Made by a program: the position numbers and the translations under genes. Below, piece after piece: positions 35,357 to 46,736 of a stretch of 64,000 bases of DNA. Below the pieces are notes generated by a model, which ran no database searches, was not told the DNA's origin, and was given only the letters and a program-made list of their open reading frames with translations. The DNA lies in assembly GCF_964355755.1 (NCBI RefSeq), contig NC_092670.1:3189001-3253000 (forward strand), read 5' to 3'. How positions within the stretch are numbered: the stretch's first letter is position 1; each line of letters opens with the position of its first letter. Source of the stretch: Antedon mediterranea (taxonomy: Eukaryota > Echinodermata > Crinoidea > Comatulida > Antedonidae).

Positions 35357-35817
35357 CTAAAAAGAAAGTATATTAGGACAGTAATTACAATACCATGTTG
35401 ATGAATACTATTACTATATAACATTTTTTACAATTAATATAATTTTTTTCCTGCTAACCAAATTAATACAGATGACCTATACTCAAATTATATGGATGAC
35501 CAACAACATGATATGTGTGTTGGTCCTAGGTAATTACAAATTTAAGTTCTCTATTAAGTTTGGTTCATAATCATTAGACTACTTTAGTGTAAACATCTCA
35601 AAATATGCTATTTTTAATTAGTATTGTATTGTAATTTACATTATAATTTCTTTGAAGATGTTATCACAATAAACAAGTGACATAATTTATATATTCATAT
35701 AGCTTAAAATAGCAAAACTTGTGTGTTTGTTGGAAATTTGTTTGTAATTTATAAAAGTCCAGATTTCCTAAATAAGTAGAAATATTAAGACCCCAACTTT
35801 ATTGATATAAAACATAC

Positions 35818-35865
35818 TTTCTGCTGCATTTCTGGATGTTTCAGCTTCACTTCTTGATCGTTTAC
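35818..35865 (-). CDS. Cassette linker exon 6 (48 nt)
   Basis: KRSRSEAETSRNAAE, phase 1-1. One extra codon from GCA duplication at the Ala-Ala position, shared with exon 4, so these two are close relatives. Confidence 0.55.
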
Positions 35866-36687
35866 CTATAAAGAAACATATAACAACAATACAGTATAGA
35901 TTACCATGTTTACTCTCTTTTTATATCTAAGTGGGCTTCATTTGTAACATTTAAATTTTCAAGAAACATTGTTAGTATTGTTAGTCCAAGTGTAAATATC
36001 CAGTTTTGGTTACCATTTATTAAATAATTAGTTACAAACACAAACAAACTGTGATATTAATGAATCTCAATTTTGTAGCAAGTTTTTGGTTTCAAATTAT
36101 TTAAAGACAATAGATCTTCAATTCTGGACGTTTTGTAAAAATAATGCATATTATAAATAACTTTAAAAACATTAAACCAGGTCGTTTCTTGTCTTAAATG
36201 TGCGTTCTAAGGTTAATTATGATAAAAAGAGAAAAACAATGCACTAACTAAGTACCTCGCATCAAAAGTTCTCTCGTAGACGTTTCTAGGCCTAGCTATA
36301 GTTAGGTTTAGTTTTGTAGACCTAGTTGGTAAAGAGCGGTAATGTACGAACATTGTACGCTAGATAGGCCTAACGTTGACGTGTTGCTGAATTAATTGTC
36401 TTTCCTTTTTTGGCAGAATCCGTTAATACAAATTGGGGAAGACCTGGTATTTTAGCTGAAAATTTACGGTTCTTTTATTTGTTTACCATGTCACGCAATC
36501 GATCGAAGTGGGTGCATCACATAACAATATGAAAATATCAATCTGCGCGCGATGCATGTTGTGATTTGTAGCGGGCCGTAAAAATGATTAGATTCGACTT
36601 ATTTTTCACATTTGTAACCGTTTAAAGATAATTAAAATTATCGCAATGGGTCCATATAGTATTTATTTTTAGGTGGAAAAAACGTAG

Positions 36688-37500
36688 GTCTAGTGTCTTT
36701 AACAGTAATCTTTATTTTTAATGATTTACAGTATGGATAAAACTTAGTGTTAACCATTAATGCAATCAATGCTAAGAAAATGTACAGTGCTTGAGAAAGT
36801 TTGCTAAAAACATATTATATATATATTCAACTTTTTTTTTCATGTCAAGATTTACACATTTTCTGTTTATAGTAATGTAGTGGTACTGTTTGTAGTCTCT
36901 TGATGCTAACAGAGTATTAATAGTTTATAAACGATATGTTTTGAAATGAGCTCTGCATAAGCAATAAAGGCAAAAACCCAAGCTTGAACTTCTTGATTTT
37001 TCAAGCTCCCCTGAAAAATAAACAATTTTTTAGCTTTGATTTTTATAACTAAATTTAAAAGATATCTTTTCTTTTTAACTGTAAAATACATATTATAAAA
37101 AAAATAATCATTATTCAATTGAACATAACCACTGATAATAAATGAAGGATGTCAGTGTTGGTACAATGCTCATGAACTGATTTATTATACAGATATTGCC
37201 TGCTTAGAGGCAAAATATAAGATTTGACTTGCTCGAGGGAATATATATTTCCTGAAGCACTAGCTGAGGGAAATAAATTCTCGAGAGCATAATATCATTT
37301 ACCGAGGGGATGTTAAATCTTATAGTTTATGGATATAAAAGGCGATATCTGTTATATTACATAGCCAACAGCAAGTAGAATATCTACTGGGTCGGGTAGC
37401 TGTTTTCCACATTTACAGCATTTCTTATGCATTTATGGTTTGTCATTGGGCTGTAGGGGTTTTGGTAATATTCTGTAAAGATGGTAATGCATTTTGACAG
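36688..37500. repeat. Duplicated terminal-exon block, copy 2
   Basis: Direct-orientation copy of 30033-30735, broken by an insertion near 37190-37420 (contains an inverted AGATATTGCC / GGCGATATCT pair). It carries the second candidate terminal exon. Confidence 0.8.
36925..37010 (-). CDS. Candidate terminal exon derived from a cassette (copy 2)
   Basis: Phase-1 frame ELEKSRSSSLGFCLYCLCRA and a few residues to a TAA (36925-36927), after an AG acceptor at 37011-37012. The N-terminal half equals copy 1; the C-terminus differs because of frame-changing differences. That makes the post-cassette part doubtful as selected coding sequence. Confidence 0.35.
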
Positions 37501-37672
37501 CAGGTGTACTTTGATACAGTAACAAAACTTTCTAAATTATGTGTTTGTAGGAAATTATATTACTGCATTAGCATAAATTATAGGAAATCCAATTCAGTTT
37601 TAAAAATGTGATGTTCTCATTGGCCAAATTAATTAGAATATTGGCACCCAAACCCTATTAAAATAAACATAC

Positions 37673-37717
37673 TTTCTGCATTGCTTGATGGTCCAGCTTC
37701 ACTTCTTGATCGTTTAC
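37673..37717 (-). CDS. Cassette linker exon 7 (45 nt)
   Basis: KRSRSEAGPSSNAE, the apparent family consensus; phase 1-1 with clean AG and GTATG signals. Confidence 0.6.
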
Positions 37718-38201
37718 CTAAAAAACAAGTATTTTAGGACAGTAATTACAATATCCATGTTGATGAATACTATTACTATATAACATTTTATTTAAACTTC
37801 CAAGAGACATTTTGAATTAATCAACAACATAAAATATTAAGATTTAACTTGTTATGTTGTGTTACTTTTTGGTAACTTTATACAACCAAACTACAAGTTG
37901 CAAAATGACATTGAAATCATTCACTAAAGTACCATGTCAGAACATAAGTCAAACTGCACCTCATCATTAAAGTTAGTTATATAGCAGTTTAATCAGTTTT
38001 AAACACATTTGGCTACTATACTGTAAATACTTTAACATTATAGATTGGGTTCATTGCCTCAATACCATTAAATACCTGCAGCACTCACAATGAATATTGA
38101 TTGTAACCATAATATGCTTTAAAATTAAAAACAACAAACAGAAATAAAAATGTATTCAAATAGAATCATCAAGGCAGTAAAGAAAAGAAATAAAGACATA
38201 C

Positions 38202-38246
38202 TTTCTGGAGAACTTGATGGTTCAGCTTTTCTTTTTGATCGTCTAC
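38202..38246 (-). CDS. Cassette linker exon 8 (45 nt), basic variant
   Basis: RRSKRKAEPSSSPE, phase 1-1. It is the most diverged and most basic copy; RRSKRK resembles a monopartite nuclear-localisation signal, and SSSPE a proline-directed phosphosite. Both roles are inference. Confidence 0.6.
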
Positions 38247-39102
38247 CTGTAAAGAAAGTGATTTAAACAGTAGTTCTCAAATCAATATCCTTAAGAATTG
38301 TTTATCATCCAGACGTTCTATAGACCTATCTCAAGTGAGACTGTAAAACTACAAATTGCCATTTTGTTTCTTCTTTCTAATCCGTAGGAATACTTTATTT
38401 TTCTGATGTACATGATCCCAAAGATATTTTTGTACTATAATTATTGATCAGTAAGAAGAAATGTCATACAATATTGAAGACATTTTTCCTGCCCTTTTGT
38501 AAAAATAATGCAATATATACTTTTAAAACAAAACCAGGTCATTCTTTGTCTAAAATGTATGTTTTATGGTTAATTATGATGAAAAAAGAAAAAAACAATG
38601 AAAGAACGTGGGCAGTCTTGGGCCTAGTCTAGCTAGGCTTAGTTTTATACTGTAGGCCTAGCTGGTAAACAGCAGTAACATATGGAAATCATAAGATAGC
38701 TATAGGCTTAGTCTGGGGTTGCTTAGTTGCTTAATTGTCAGAATTAATACAAATTGGGGAAAACCCTGTATTTTTACTGAAAAGTTACGGTTCTTGGGTG
38801 TATCACAAAAGAAAAATGAGAATATCAATCTGCTCGGGTATTTATAGCAGGTCGCCTAAATTATTAGAATCGACTTATTTTTCACATTTTTAACCATTTA
38901 AAGACGAAAACAATAGTAATAGTGCCATAAAATTTTTTTAAACATAATATGCAGTTTGTCTGCATGCCATTATACGATTGCCATGTATACAAATGCCATT
39001 AGATAAGTATAATACTCAAAGTAAATTTGTGACACAATGTTGAATTACAGATTGCAGTAACAGAATATTCACTTTTTGCAAAAAAAGAAAAAAAAAACAT
39101 AC

Positions 39103-39147
39103 TTTCTGTATTGCTTGATGGTCCAGCTTCACTTCTTGATTGTTCAC
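39103..39147 (-). CDS. Cassette linker exon 9 (45 nt)
   Basis: EQSRSEAGPSSNTE, phase 1-1. It follows, in gene sense, the 51-nt exon 39318-39368, as cassette 10 follows the DED-like exon, so the pair was duplicated together. Confidence 0.6.
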
Positions 39148-39317
39148 CTATAAAAAAAAGGTATTTTTGGACAGGAGTTATAACATCCATGTTGACGAAT
39201 ATTATATTTTAAAACCTTTTTTCAATAATTGTTTTCCTCCAAACAATTCTACCACAGACCATTCTATCATGTTATTTCTGCTGTATTTGTGAATGAGCTT
39301 ATACTACTTTGGTTTAC

Positions 39318-39368
39318 CTTTTAGTGGTGTTGTAGTGTTCAATGCCTCTACTTCTTTAATCTCCTTAT
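39318..39368 (-). CDS. 51-nt exon matching the end of the DED-like exon
   Basis: AG at 39369-39370, GTAAAC donor at the complement of 39316-39317, phase 1-1. It reads DKEIKEVEALNTTTPLK with the split first codon. KEVEAL-TT-LK and the downstream intron sequence match the last residues and donor of 48498-49049. It is a shortened duplicate with a new acceptor. Confidence 0.6.
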
Positions 39369-39902
39369 CTGTTAAAGAGTAAAAAATGTACCATGTAGTA
39401 TGTGGTAAAATGATTTATTAATTTTATTTTTATTCTGATTCTTTTTTGTTTAGTAATACAGTAGTATGTAATTTTTTTCTACTAAGGATTGAATGAATGA
39501 ATATCTCAAGATGCCCATCTAATCTCTTTATTTTCCTAATTCTCATTTCCTTTCAAAATTGTAAACCTTGTGTTAATGTAATTTACAAAAATATGTAGGC
39601 CCCTATTATTAATTATCAACAGGGGCAGATCAAGGGAGTTTACACTTGGGCGAGCTCTCCTCTTTTTACAGCTAAAAATGAAATTATTAACTATTATTAA
39701 CTTTTTAATATCTATTTTTGACTGAGTAAGTAATATTATGTACTCCTGGATCTGCCACTGATCAATGAATTTTATAGTGATACGTATTTACAGTATTATT
39801 TACATTTATTTGTGGGTAAAGGATAGGCTACATCATATAAAATAACTTAAACTGAAACTAGAAACTTTGTGTGAGTTGGACAAAAATACACAATCAACTA
39901 AC

Positions 39903-39959
39903 CAGGCATTGAGGTTGGTTCGTTTGGTGTAGCTGGCGCCACATCAGCATCGGAAGAAA
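39903..39959 (-). CDS. 57-nt linker exon
   Basis: AG at 39960-39961, GTTAGT donor, phase 1-1. It encodes SSDADVAPATPNEPTSMP, a Pro/Thr/Ser/acidic linker with no fold. It directly follows the NACHT-LRR exon in the minus-strand order, so it is the likely next exon if the LRR exon is spliced at its GTAAGT. Confidence 0.6.
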
Positions 39960-40719
39960 CTACAATATATGAATATGAATAATAATTATAATAATGTCTT
40001 ACTTAATAATGTACTTTGATAATTAATGATAACCTACGAATTGTTTGTGAATGTTATATACTGTAAATACAATTATAATCAAACAAATTTATTAAATTTT
40101 ATCTTAATATAAAAATTAAGTTCAACTTGTTTATGTTTAGCTATAGATGTAGGATGTTTCTTTTGTTAAATTATAATTGTTGGACTTTTTATTTTGTCAC
40201 TTAGAGGGGTCCTACTAAACACCACCAGATACCACCAGATACCTACCAGAGCAACAAATCCTACCACCAGGGAGCAGCCACCTGTTTGGGATTGATTATT
40301 AATGGTATATTACAATTTAGAAACTGATAAAATTGAATTAAAAGTGTTTTTCTCGCCGTCGCAACTTCATAACAGCAATGAAACGAACTATTACAGACAG
40401 ATAATTAAACACTTATTTAACCTACTTATTTAAAATAGTTTGCTTTCAAATAAACCCCCTGCTCATGCCACTGCACCTTTAACTTTGCTTGTCAATGTAA
40501 TGTCTGTAATGAATGTTTCATAATACTATGCCAGAATGATCTGTGTGTCTTAACGCTTTTATTCCCCTACTTATTTAAAATGTTCTGTTTTCAAATAAAC
40601 ACCCTCCGCTACTGCAACTTAAACTGTGTTTGTCAATTTAATGTCTATCACCTGCTAGATTTCAATGTCAATGTCAAGTATCAAAACTCTATAAATAACA
40701 ATTATATATCACAACTTAC

Positions 40720-43260
40720 TATTCTTGTGATCAATTACTTCAGTGCTGACATCTAAATGAACTCCTTTTTTTTCACATTCTGTGATCATGTCATTTTTTA
40801 CATCATCTGGTAGATTGCAATTCTTCATGTCAAGCACCTCCAGCTCAGGAGTCATATTCAACAAAGAACCCAGTAAAGTACCATCAATGTTATGAAGATC
40901 ATTACCAGGGATATCAAGCCTTTCCAATGCTAATTGAAGTCCCTTATCTGAAAGCTTTTTGATCATGTCGTTCATTACATCACCGGATAGCTTGCAATTC
41001 CACATGTATAGCTTTCTCAGCTTAGGAGACATGATCAATAAGAAACCCAGTAAAGTACCATCAATGTTGTCAAGTTTGTTTTCAGAGATATCAAGCTCAA
41101 CTAATTGAACATGTTTATCTGAACACTCTTTAATCATGGGATTCATTATGTGACCTGGTAGGTTGCAATTACTCATGTTAAGACTCCACAGCTTAGGAGA
41201 CATAGTCATTAAAGAACCCAGTAAAGTGCCATCAATGTTGACGAGATTATTACAAGAGATATCTAGCCAACCCACAGCTAATTGAAATCGTTTATCTAAA
41301 CACTCTTTAATCATGTTATTCATTATGTCACTGGATAGATTGCAACTCCGCATGTAAAGCCAACTCAGCTTAGGAGACATAATCATTAAAGAACCCAGTA
41401 AGGTACCGTTAATGTTTTGTAGCTTACTATCGGAGATATTGAGCGAATCTAATGTTAATTGAAATTGTTTAGCTGAACACTCTTTAACCATGTCATTCAT
41501 TACGTCACCTGTGAGATCCTTAATCGTCACTTTGTTACATTTAGCTTCAATGCCTAAAATGTGTGCAATAATTTTTCCCTTGCACTCCCGAGCCATCTTG
41601 CTACAAAATGTATCCAAACTGTTACGCCTAGTAGAAGTCGCTTCTTTCATGCGATAAAGTTTCATAATGAGATGTATAAAATTGCCATCACATTGCCTTG
41701 TTTCTGAATCTTGGCCTCGTAGCTGTATGTGATCAATAAACATTTTTACAGAAGTAGACATATCATTCATATGCTTTGTTATTTCTACATACCGGTAGTT
41801 GCTTGTTATGCGATTAGTTAATGCATTTACCACAGCATCGTAATGTTGTTGTTTAACCAAGTTTAAATTACTCGGCAGAGAGCGACTTAAAGTTGATAAG
41901 TTATCTGTAATCCAATGCCATAGAAATTTAGCAGCGTTATCACCGAGAAAACCAATTGAAAACTCTCTTGCCATCTTTAAATACTCATTCTCTTTTATTA
42001 CTTTCCATTCTTTATCATCCAATGGTTGTCTTGCATCTTCTGTCAGTTCATTTTCTTTACCTCCACTTTCACATACATTGTATAAGTAAAATCCTACCAA
42101 TGACTCTACTATCAACTTGTGAGGAGACTTGAAAATGATTTTGAAGTTAGATTTTCCAATAGGTGTATCTTCATATACAAACCCCAGCTTTAGGGCCAGG
42201 TCAACCATATCTGTGTTAGCTTTCAAATCTTCTTTGTTTATTGAAAGTTGATTTTCTTTCAAGCTTCTGTACATACATTTCCCTAATAAAATCATAGCAT
42301 TTACATATTTTTCTGGAATATCTTTGAATTCAGAAAACTTTCGGAATTGTCCTTGTTTGTTAAATTGGTTCAAAATACTACGAAAGATTTCTTTAAAAAG
42401 TTCAGTCTTATCTTCAGGAAGACTTTGACGATCCTCCCATAGAATACAGATTGAAAGAAGTAACATGGGATTTTCACACATTAAATATGCTTCTGGATGT
42501 TTTCTCCCAGGCCAATAATCTGTGCCAACATCTAATTCCCTTTTAAGAGATTCTCCCAATTGCGGGTTTCCAAAATTCTTAAAGTGTTTGTCAATATAAT
42601 TTCCTATGCTCTTGTCGTTAAATCCCTTAACTCTTACATGTACATTACATTCTGCAATGAATTCATCTATGTTTTCTAATCGTGAAGTTAGTATCACAGT
42701 ACTTTCCTCAAAGGATTGCCTTCTGAAAAGACTAATTACGCTTTCATTGTTAAATCTCAATTCATCTAGTCCATCAAGTAGCAGCACAATTTTATTTTCA
42801 TGGTTTAATAGAAAATCTTGAATAACTGCTGAATCTTTTGGAAGTTTTGTACGCCTGCTGAAATCCTTAATATCCTGTTGCTTCACAATCAGATCAAAGA
42901 TGTCGTCACCTTCGTCTAGATCCCTTACACTTAAAAGAAATACAAGTTTACCTTCAAATACTTTAAATGAATCGCCAGTTGCCCAGTTGTATGATAGATA
43001 CTTTAATATGGTAGTTTTACCTATCCCACCCTCTCCATCTATAAGAGCTCTACATCCAGGTGTGGATTTAATAACATCTACCACTTCTGTTAACGTTATT
43101 GGTTTGAAGTCTTCATTCTTGTTAGGTTCTTTGCGTAGTTTCAAATCAGTGAACATTTTCGAAATGTCAACATTGTATTTGGCACGCATTGTTGCTGGTG
43201 TAAATGTGGCCTTACTGTACAATTTCTTTTGTCTTTGAAGCAGATATTCTTCTATCTTTT
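40720..43260 (-). CDS. NACHT-LRR (NLR-family) main exon
   Basis: A single 2541-nt exon, phase 1-1: AG acceptor at 43261-43262 and a strong GTAAGT donor at 40719 and below. If the donor is skipped the frame ends at a TGA (40709-40711) after nine more codons, giving an alternative C-terminus. Near the start is the pre-NACHT segment IEEYLLQRQKKLYSKATFTP, then VDISKMFTDLKL. Counting from the TTG codon at 43222, Walker A (GEGGIGKTT) is at 63-71, Walker B (LLLDGLDEL) at 147-155, sensor-1 TSR at 179-181, then NACHT-associated helical domains. From about 570, four tandem units of about 59 residues follow, each with an ECSDK-type helix, an LDIS-NxL LRR, an IDGTLLGSL segment and an LxMxNCNL LRR, plus a partial fifth. 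There is no ATG near the 5' edge, so the start lies in an upstream exon. NACHT ATPases with LRRs act as cytosolic pattern sensors that oligomerise; a DED-like N-terminus would give adaptor recruitment. The domain call is firm; the full exon chain is inferred. Confidence 0.93.
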
Positions 43261-44967
43261 CTAAATTAAAACAAAGTTATTTAGTTAAAAATCATGTATT
43301 TTATCATATTTAATAAAACATTACATTGATGATGTATTGTATATTTTATTTTAGTTTTTAGAATTTATACCAAGTAAGCATAAAATTTCACAAAATACAG
43401 ATGAATGTTAATCTGACAATTGTTTGATTTTTTTTCCATGTTACAGAAGTTTAGATTGTTATGTTAATTATTGAAACTTTTAAATTACCTAGACTTTCTC
43501 CAAGTCTGTAATAAAATTGTCTTTTTTTATGTTAGTCTACCAGTCGGTGTTCGATTTTTTTTATTATTATATGAAACGCCACGGGCCAAATATTTAAAAT
43601 AAAACACAGTGTAGAACCTAGACTATAAATCACCCAGTGCGTAGTTCATTGAGTTTTTATCTTCCACTTGGATTTGTAATGCAATAATAAATTTAATGTA
43701 TAGGGGGCGACAAACACAATTTATAATTATTCAAAACGGAAGTTTCAATTGAACAACAGTTCATGAGTGAGTCATATGGCCGAGCGGTTAAGGCAGGGGC
43801 GCCGTTTACCGTACCTAAAGAGCCGGCCAACAACAACATCGGCAAGGGTTCGAGGCCGACTCGCTCCTAGTTCTGGTGGTGGAACAAGTCTTCTCGGATA
43901 AGGACTATAAACCGTAGGTCCAGTGTACACAGTTATAACCTGTGTGTACTTTAAAGAAACCCAGTTAATTATTCGAAAAAGAGTAGGGGGTTACCCCGGT
44001 GAACTGGTTCACACAATAGCCCCTGTATCAGGGGGATTACCACCTATCTGATAGGACAGTGATTAATTCACTATTGGTAATCCTTGGCCACATTGCCTAA
44101 AGACATAAAATAAATAAATAAATAAACAGAAAAATAGCAAACATAAAAATCTTTGTGGTATCGTAAAATTAAGCCAAAACCTTATGTGAAAGTGCTATTA
44201 TATTTCTGTACTTGTAACAACGTGAGCATATTGACCAAAATATACTGGGGTCCATGGGGCTAAAAGTGCCTTTTATGATGTTCTAAGAGATTTCATAGGT
44301 GTGAAAGACCCTTTAAAGACCGTTGAAGGACCATTTATACAAATCCCAAAATAATTTTATAGCAAAAATATCGCAGTATTGCCTAAAAATCAGTAATATT
44401 ATATAAGTACTGTATAGCACAGTAGTAGTAACAAGAAATATTTCTTACAAAAAACACTGCTCGCTTATTGACGTAACAGTTTTAAAGATATATTGTCCCT
44501 CTGAAAAATATTTTTTATTTCAAATTTGTTTTTGAATGTGTCATTTTGTTGTCACATGATAGTATTTTACCTGAACAAAATGTAATTTAAAGCAAAAAAT
44601 ACTTCAGTTGTCTGTCAGACAATGGTTTTTGAGTTATAATTAAACGTTTCTTTTCTCTTTTTATAATGTGAATTTTGTTACAGAAGTGAATAACTTTGAT
44701 ATGAAACAGACTCAATTTAGTTTATTTTATTGCTAAGGTCAAATCTGTTTTGATGTTCTTACCTCATTCCCAAACATGGTGGGGTGAGGTGTGATAAACT
44801 TTCAATACCTTAAATTCGTTGGTACAGCTGTGTACAAGTAGTTAAGATTTTAGGCCTTCAGATAAAAAGTTTTGCGGAACACTAGTTTAATAGATAGTAT
44901 AGCATCTGATGTAACCTACTGTAGCTAACCTAAATCTAGCGCCATGACAATTATTAGTTACACTAAC
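43261..44967. other. Intron upstream of the NACHT exon
   Basis: Holds a tRNA-derived SINE (43768-44127) and a TATGAAACGCCA copy (43570-43581). From about 44635 it is the first copy of a tandem duplication. No other coding signal. Confidence 0.6.
43768..44127 (+). mobile_element. tRNA-derived SINE with (AAAT)n tail
   Basis: A-box TGGCCGAGCGG (43777-43787) and B-box GGTTCGAGGCC (43847-43857) match pol III promoter boxes. Their 60-bp spacing fits a tRNA with a long variable arm (Leu- or Ser-like). A body of about 250 bp follows and the element ends in (AAAT)n at 44105-44127. No clear target duplication was found. Confidence 0.8.
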
Positions 44968-45030
44968 CTGTATCTGATTTAACCTCTTTTTGCATTTCTT
45001 GTTCTTGGTTTCTAGATTTTGGCACTTCTA
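44968..45030 (-). CDS. 63-nt linker exon, copy 1
   Basis: Phase 1-1 exon encoding EVPKSRNQEQEMQKEVKSDT plus split codons; a charged, probably helical linker. The acceptor is TTTTAGTAG, a NAGNAG tandem that could add or drop one codon. Donor GTTAGT. Confidence 0.65.
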
Positions 45031-45139
45031 CTAAAAATAATTAAAACAAGAAAACAAAATAATCTGAATTTATAATGATATTGTGATTACATTCAGCAGA
45101 ACTATATTTCCGTAATAATTACGCATGGTTTTATTTATT

Positions 45140-45510
45140 TTATTTTTAAAATTTTATTCAATCGAAACCAACAGCGATAATTACCGCCACTAACAGGTTT
45201 GATTCAAACAAAGCCAGGACTGTTTAAAGCACCTTGATTGGTCCTAACATTGATCAAGGGCTTCTCTTGTCCGTGTCAATCTTGACCAGAGGAAAGGCAT
45301 GGGCCAATACGTCTGAGGCAGATGCCAAATGCAGGGGCTGCCATAAGAGTTAACAATGCTGATTTCAAATGCCTAACGGGACCCCAACTCCATATACAGC
45401 ACCAGATATTCTCAGATGGTCTTCCTTCCCCAAGCTCTAACCAGGCCCAACGTTGCAATTAACTTCGGTGATCTGACGAGAACCAGTGTTTCAACGTGGT
45501 AAAGCCGTAT
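45140..45510 (-). mobile_element. 5S-rRNA-derived SINE (SINE3-like)
   Basis: On the minus strand 45510 to 45393 follows a whole 5S rRNA: TACGGC, CCACGTTGAAACAC, GGTTCTCGTCAGATCACCGA, AGTTAA, GGGCCTGGTTAG and GGTGCTGTA. It is diverged, so it is not a functional 5S gene. A non-5S body of about 230 bp and an A/T-rich end near 45140 follow. A 5S head with an unrelated body is the SINE3 arrangement. Confidence 0.75.
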
Positions 45511-46440
45511 TGAGTCAAATTGAAATAAATGCAGAGAAAAATATTTGCTGTAAAGATTTTCAGTGGAAGATTTCAAAATGTTGACCATTCCAATCGTTGC
45601 AGAACCCACAGGAAAAAACATTCCTTCACAATGAATTACCACATTTAAACGGACGCATTGTTTACAAAACAATGAAACATCTGACTTTTTTTATATCTTA
45701 CCATAAAATGATCACATTTCAAAGTTTACACACAATTTATTCAATTAAATTGTTACTAAGTAATGTATGGCAATGTTATTGTTTATAAATATTTTTATAA
45801 TTAAGCCTTCTCCTTGGCACCACCCCCACCCCACCCCCTTCTCTGATTGCATTTTTAATGACCTTATTACTAAATTGTTTTCTATTACGATTAGGGGTAA
45901 AAAGTTATTGATTGATTGGTTCACACCGGAAACATTTTGTTAAATAATGGTTAGAATTAAACAGTGCCGGCTTCCATTGTGTGAGACTGAAAATGGAGTT
46001 TTAATGTGAGTGTCAGTGTTCATTGTTTAGTTTATAAGAATTATAATTCACATGTTTTCATTGTTCAGTATAGATATTCTATAGACATATGTAGAATTTT
46101 TGAGTTATAATTAAACGTTTCTTTTCTCTTTTTATAATGTGAATTTTGTAACAGAAGTGAATAACTTTGATATGAAACACAGACTCAATTTAGTTTATTT
46201 TATTGCTAAGGTCAAATCTGTTTTGATGTTCTTACCTCATTCCCAAACATGGTGGGGTGAGGTGTGATAAACTTTCAATACCTTCAATTCGTTGGTACAG
46301 CTGTGTACAAGTAGTTAAGATTTTAGGCCTTCAGATAAAAAGTTTTGCGGAACACTAGTTTAATAGATAGTATAGCATCTGATGTAACCTACTGTAGCTA
46401 ACCTAAATCTAGCGCCATGGCAATTATTAGTTACACTAAC

Positions 46441-46503
46441 CTGTATCTGATTTAACCTCTTTTTGCATTTCTTGTTCTTGGTTACTAGATTTTGGCACTT
46501 CTA
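46441..46503 (-). CDS. 63-nt linker exon, copy 2
   Basis: Identical in structure to 44968-45030, with one visible replacement (KSSNQ instead of KSRNQ); same NAGNAG acceptor and phase 1-1. Two successive copies would lengthen the linker by 21 residues. Confidence 0.65.
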
Positions 46504-46664
46504 CTAAAAATAATTAAAACAAGAAAACAAAATAATCTGAATTTATAATGATATTGGTGTTCAATTTCAACGAAATGTAATTCCGATAAGTTTACATTAA
46601 GCAGAACTATATTTCCGTAATAATTACGCATGGTTTTATTTATTTTATTATATTTAAGCTCTAG

Positions 46665-46736
46665 TCTAACCAGGTCCAATGTTGCTTAACTTCGGTGATC
46701 TGACGAGAACCAGTGTTTCAACGTGATAAAGCCGTA
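46665..46736 (-). mobile_element. Partial 5S-derived segment in duplication copy 2
   Basis: Keeps the 5' two thirds of the 5S-like head (GGTTCTCGTCAGATCACCGA, AGTTAAGCAAC) but lacks the 3' part and SINE body seen in copy 1. Its GTTAAGCAAC is closer to canonical 5S than copy 1 at this point. Confidence 0.7.

Noticed and set aside
43220-43222. TTG as the NLR start codon
   Set aside because: The frame continues upstream through KIEEYLLQRQKK to a good AG acceptor; the segment is exon interior and TTG is not a plausible animal start.
42606-43238. Plus-strand frames opposite the NACHT exon
   Set aside because: They are antisense shadows of the well-supported NACHT coding sequence.
45393-45510. 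Functional 5S rRNA gene
   Set aside because: Many substitutions in the 3' half, an altered loop region and attachment to a SINE-like body argue for a derived copy.
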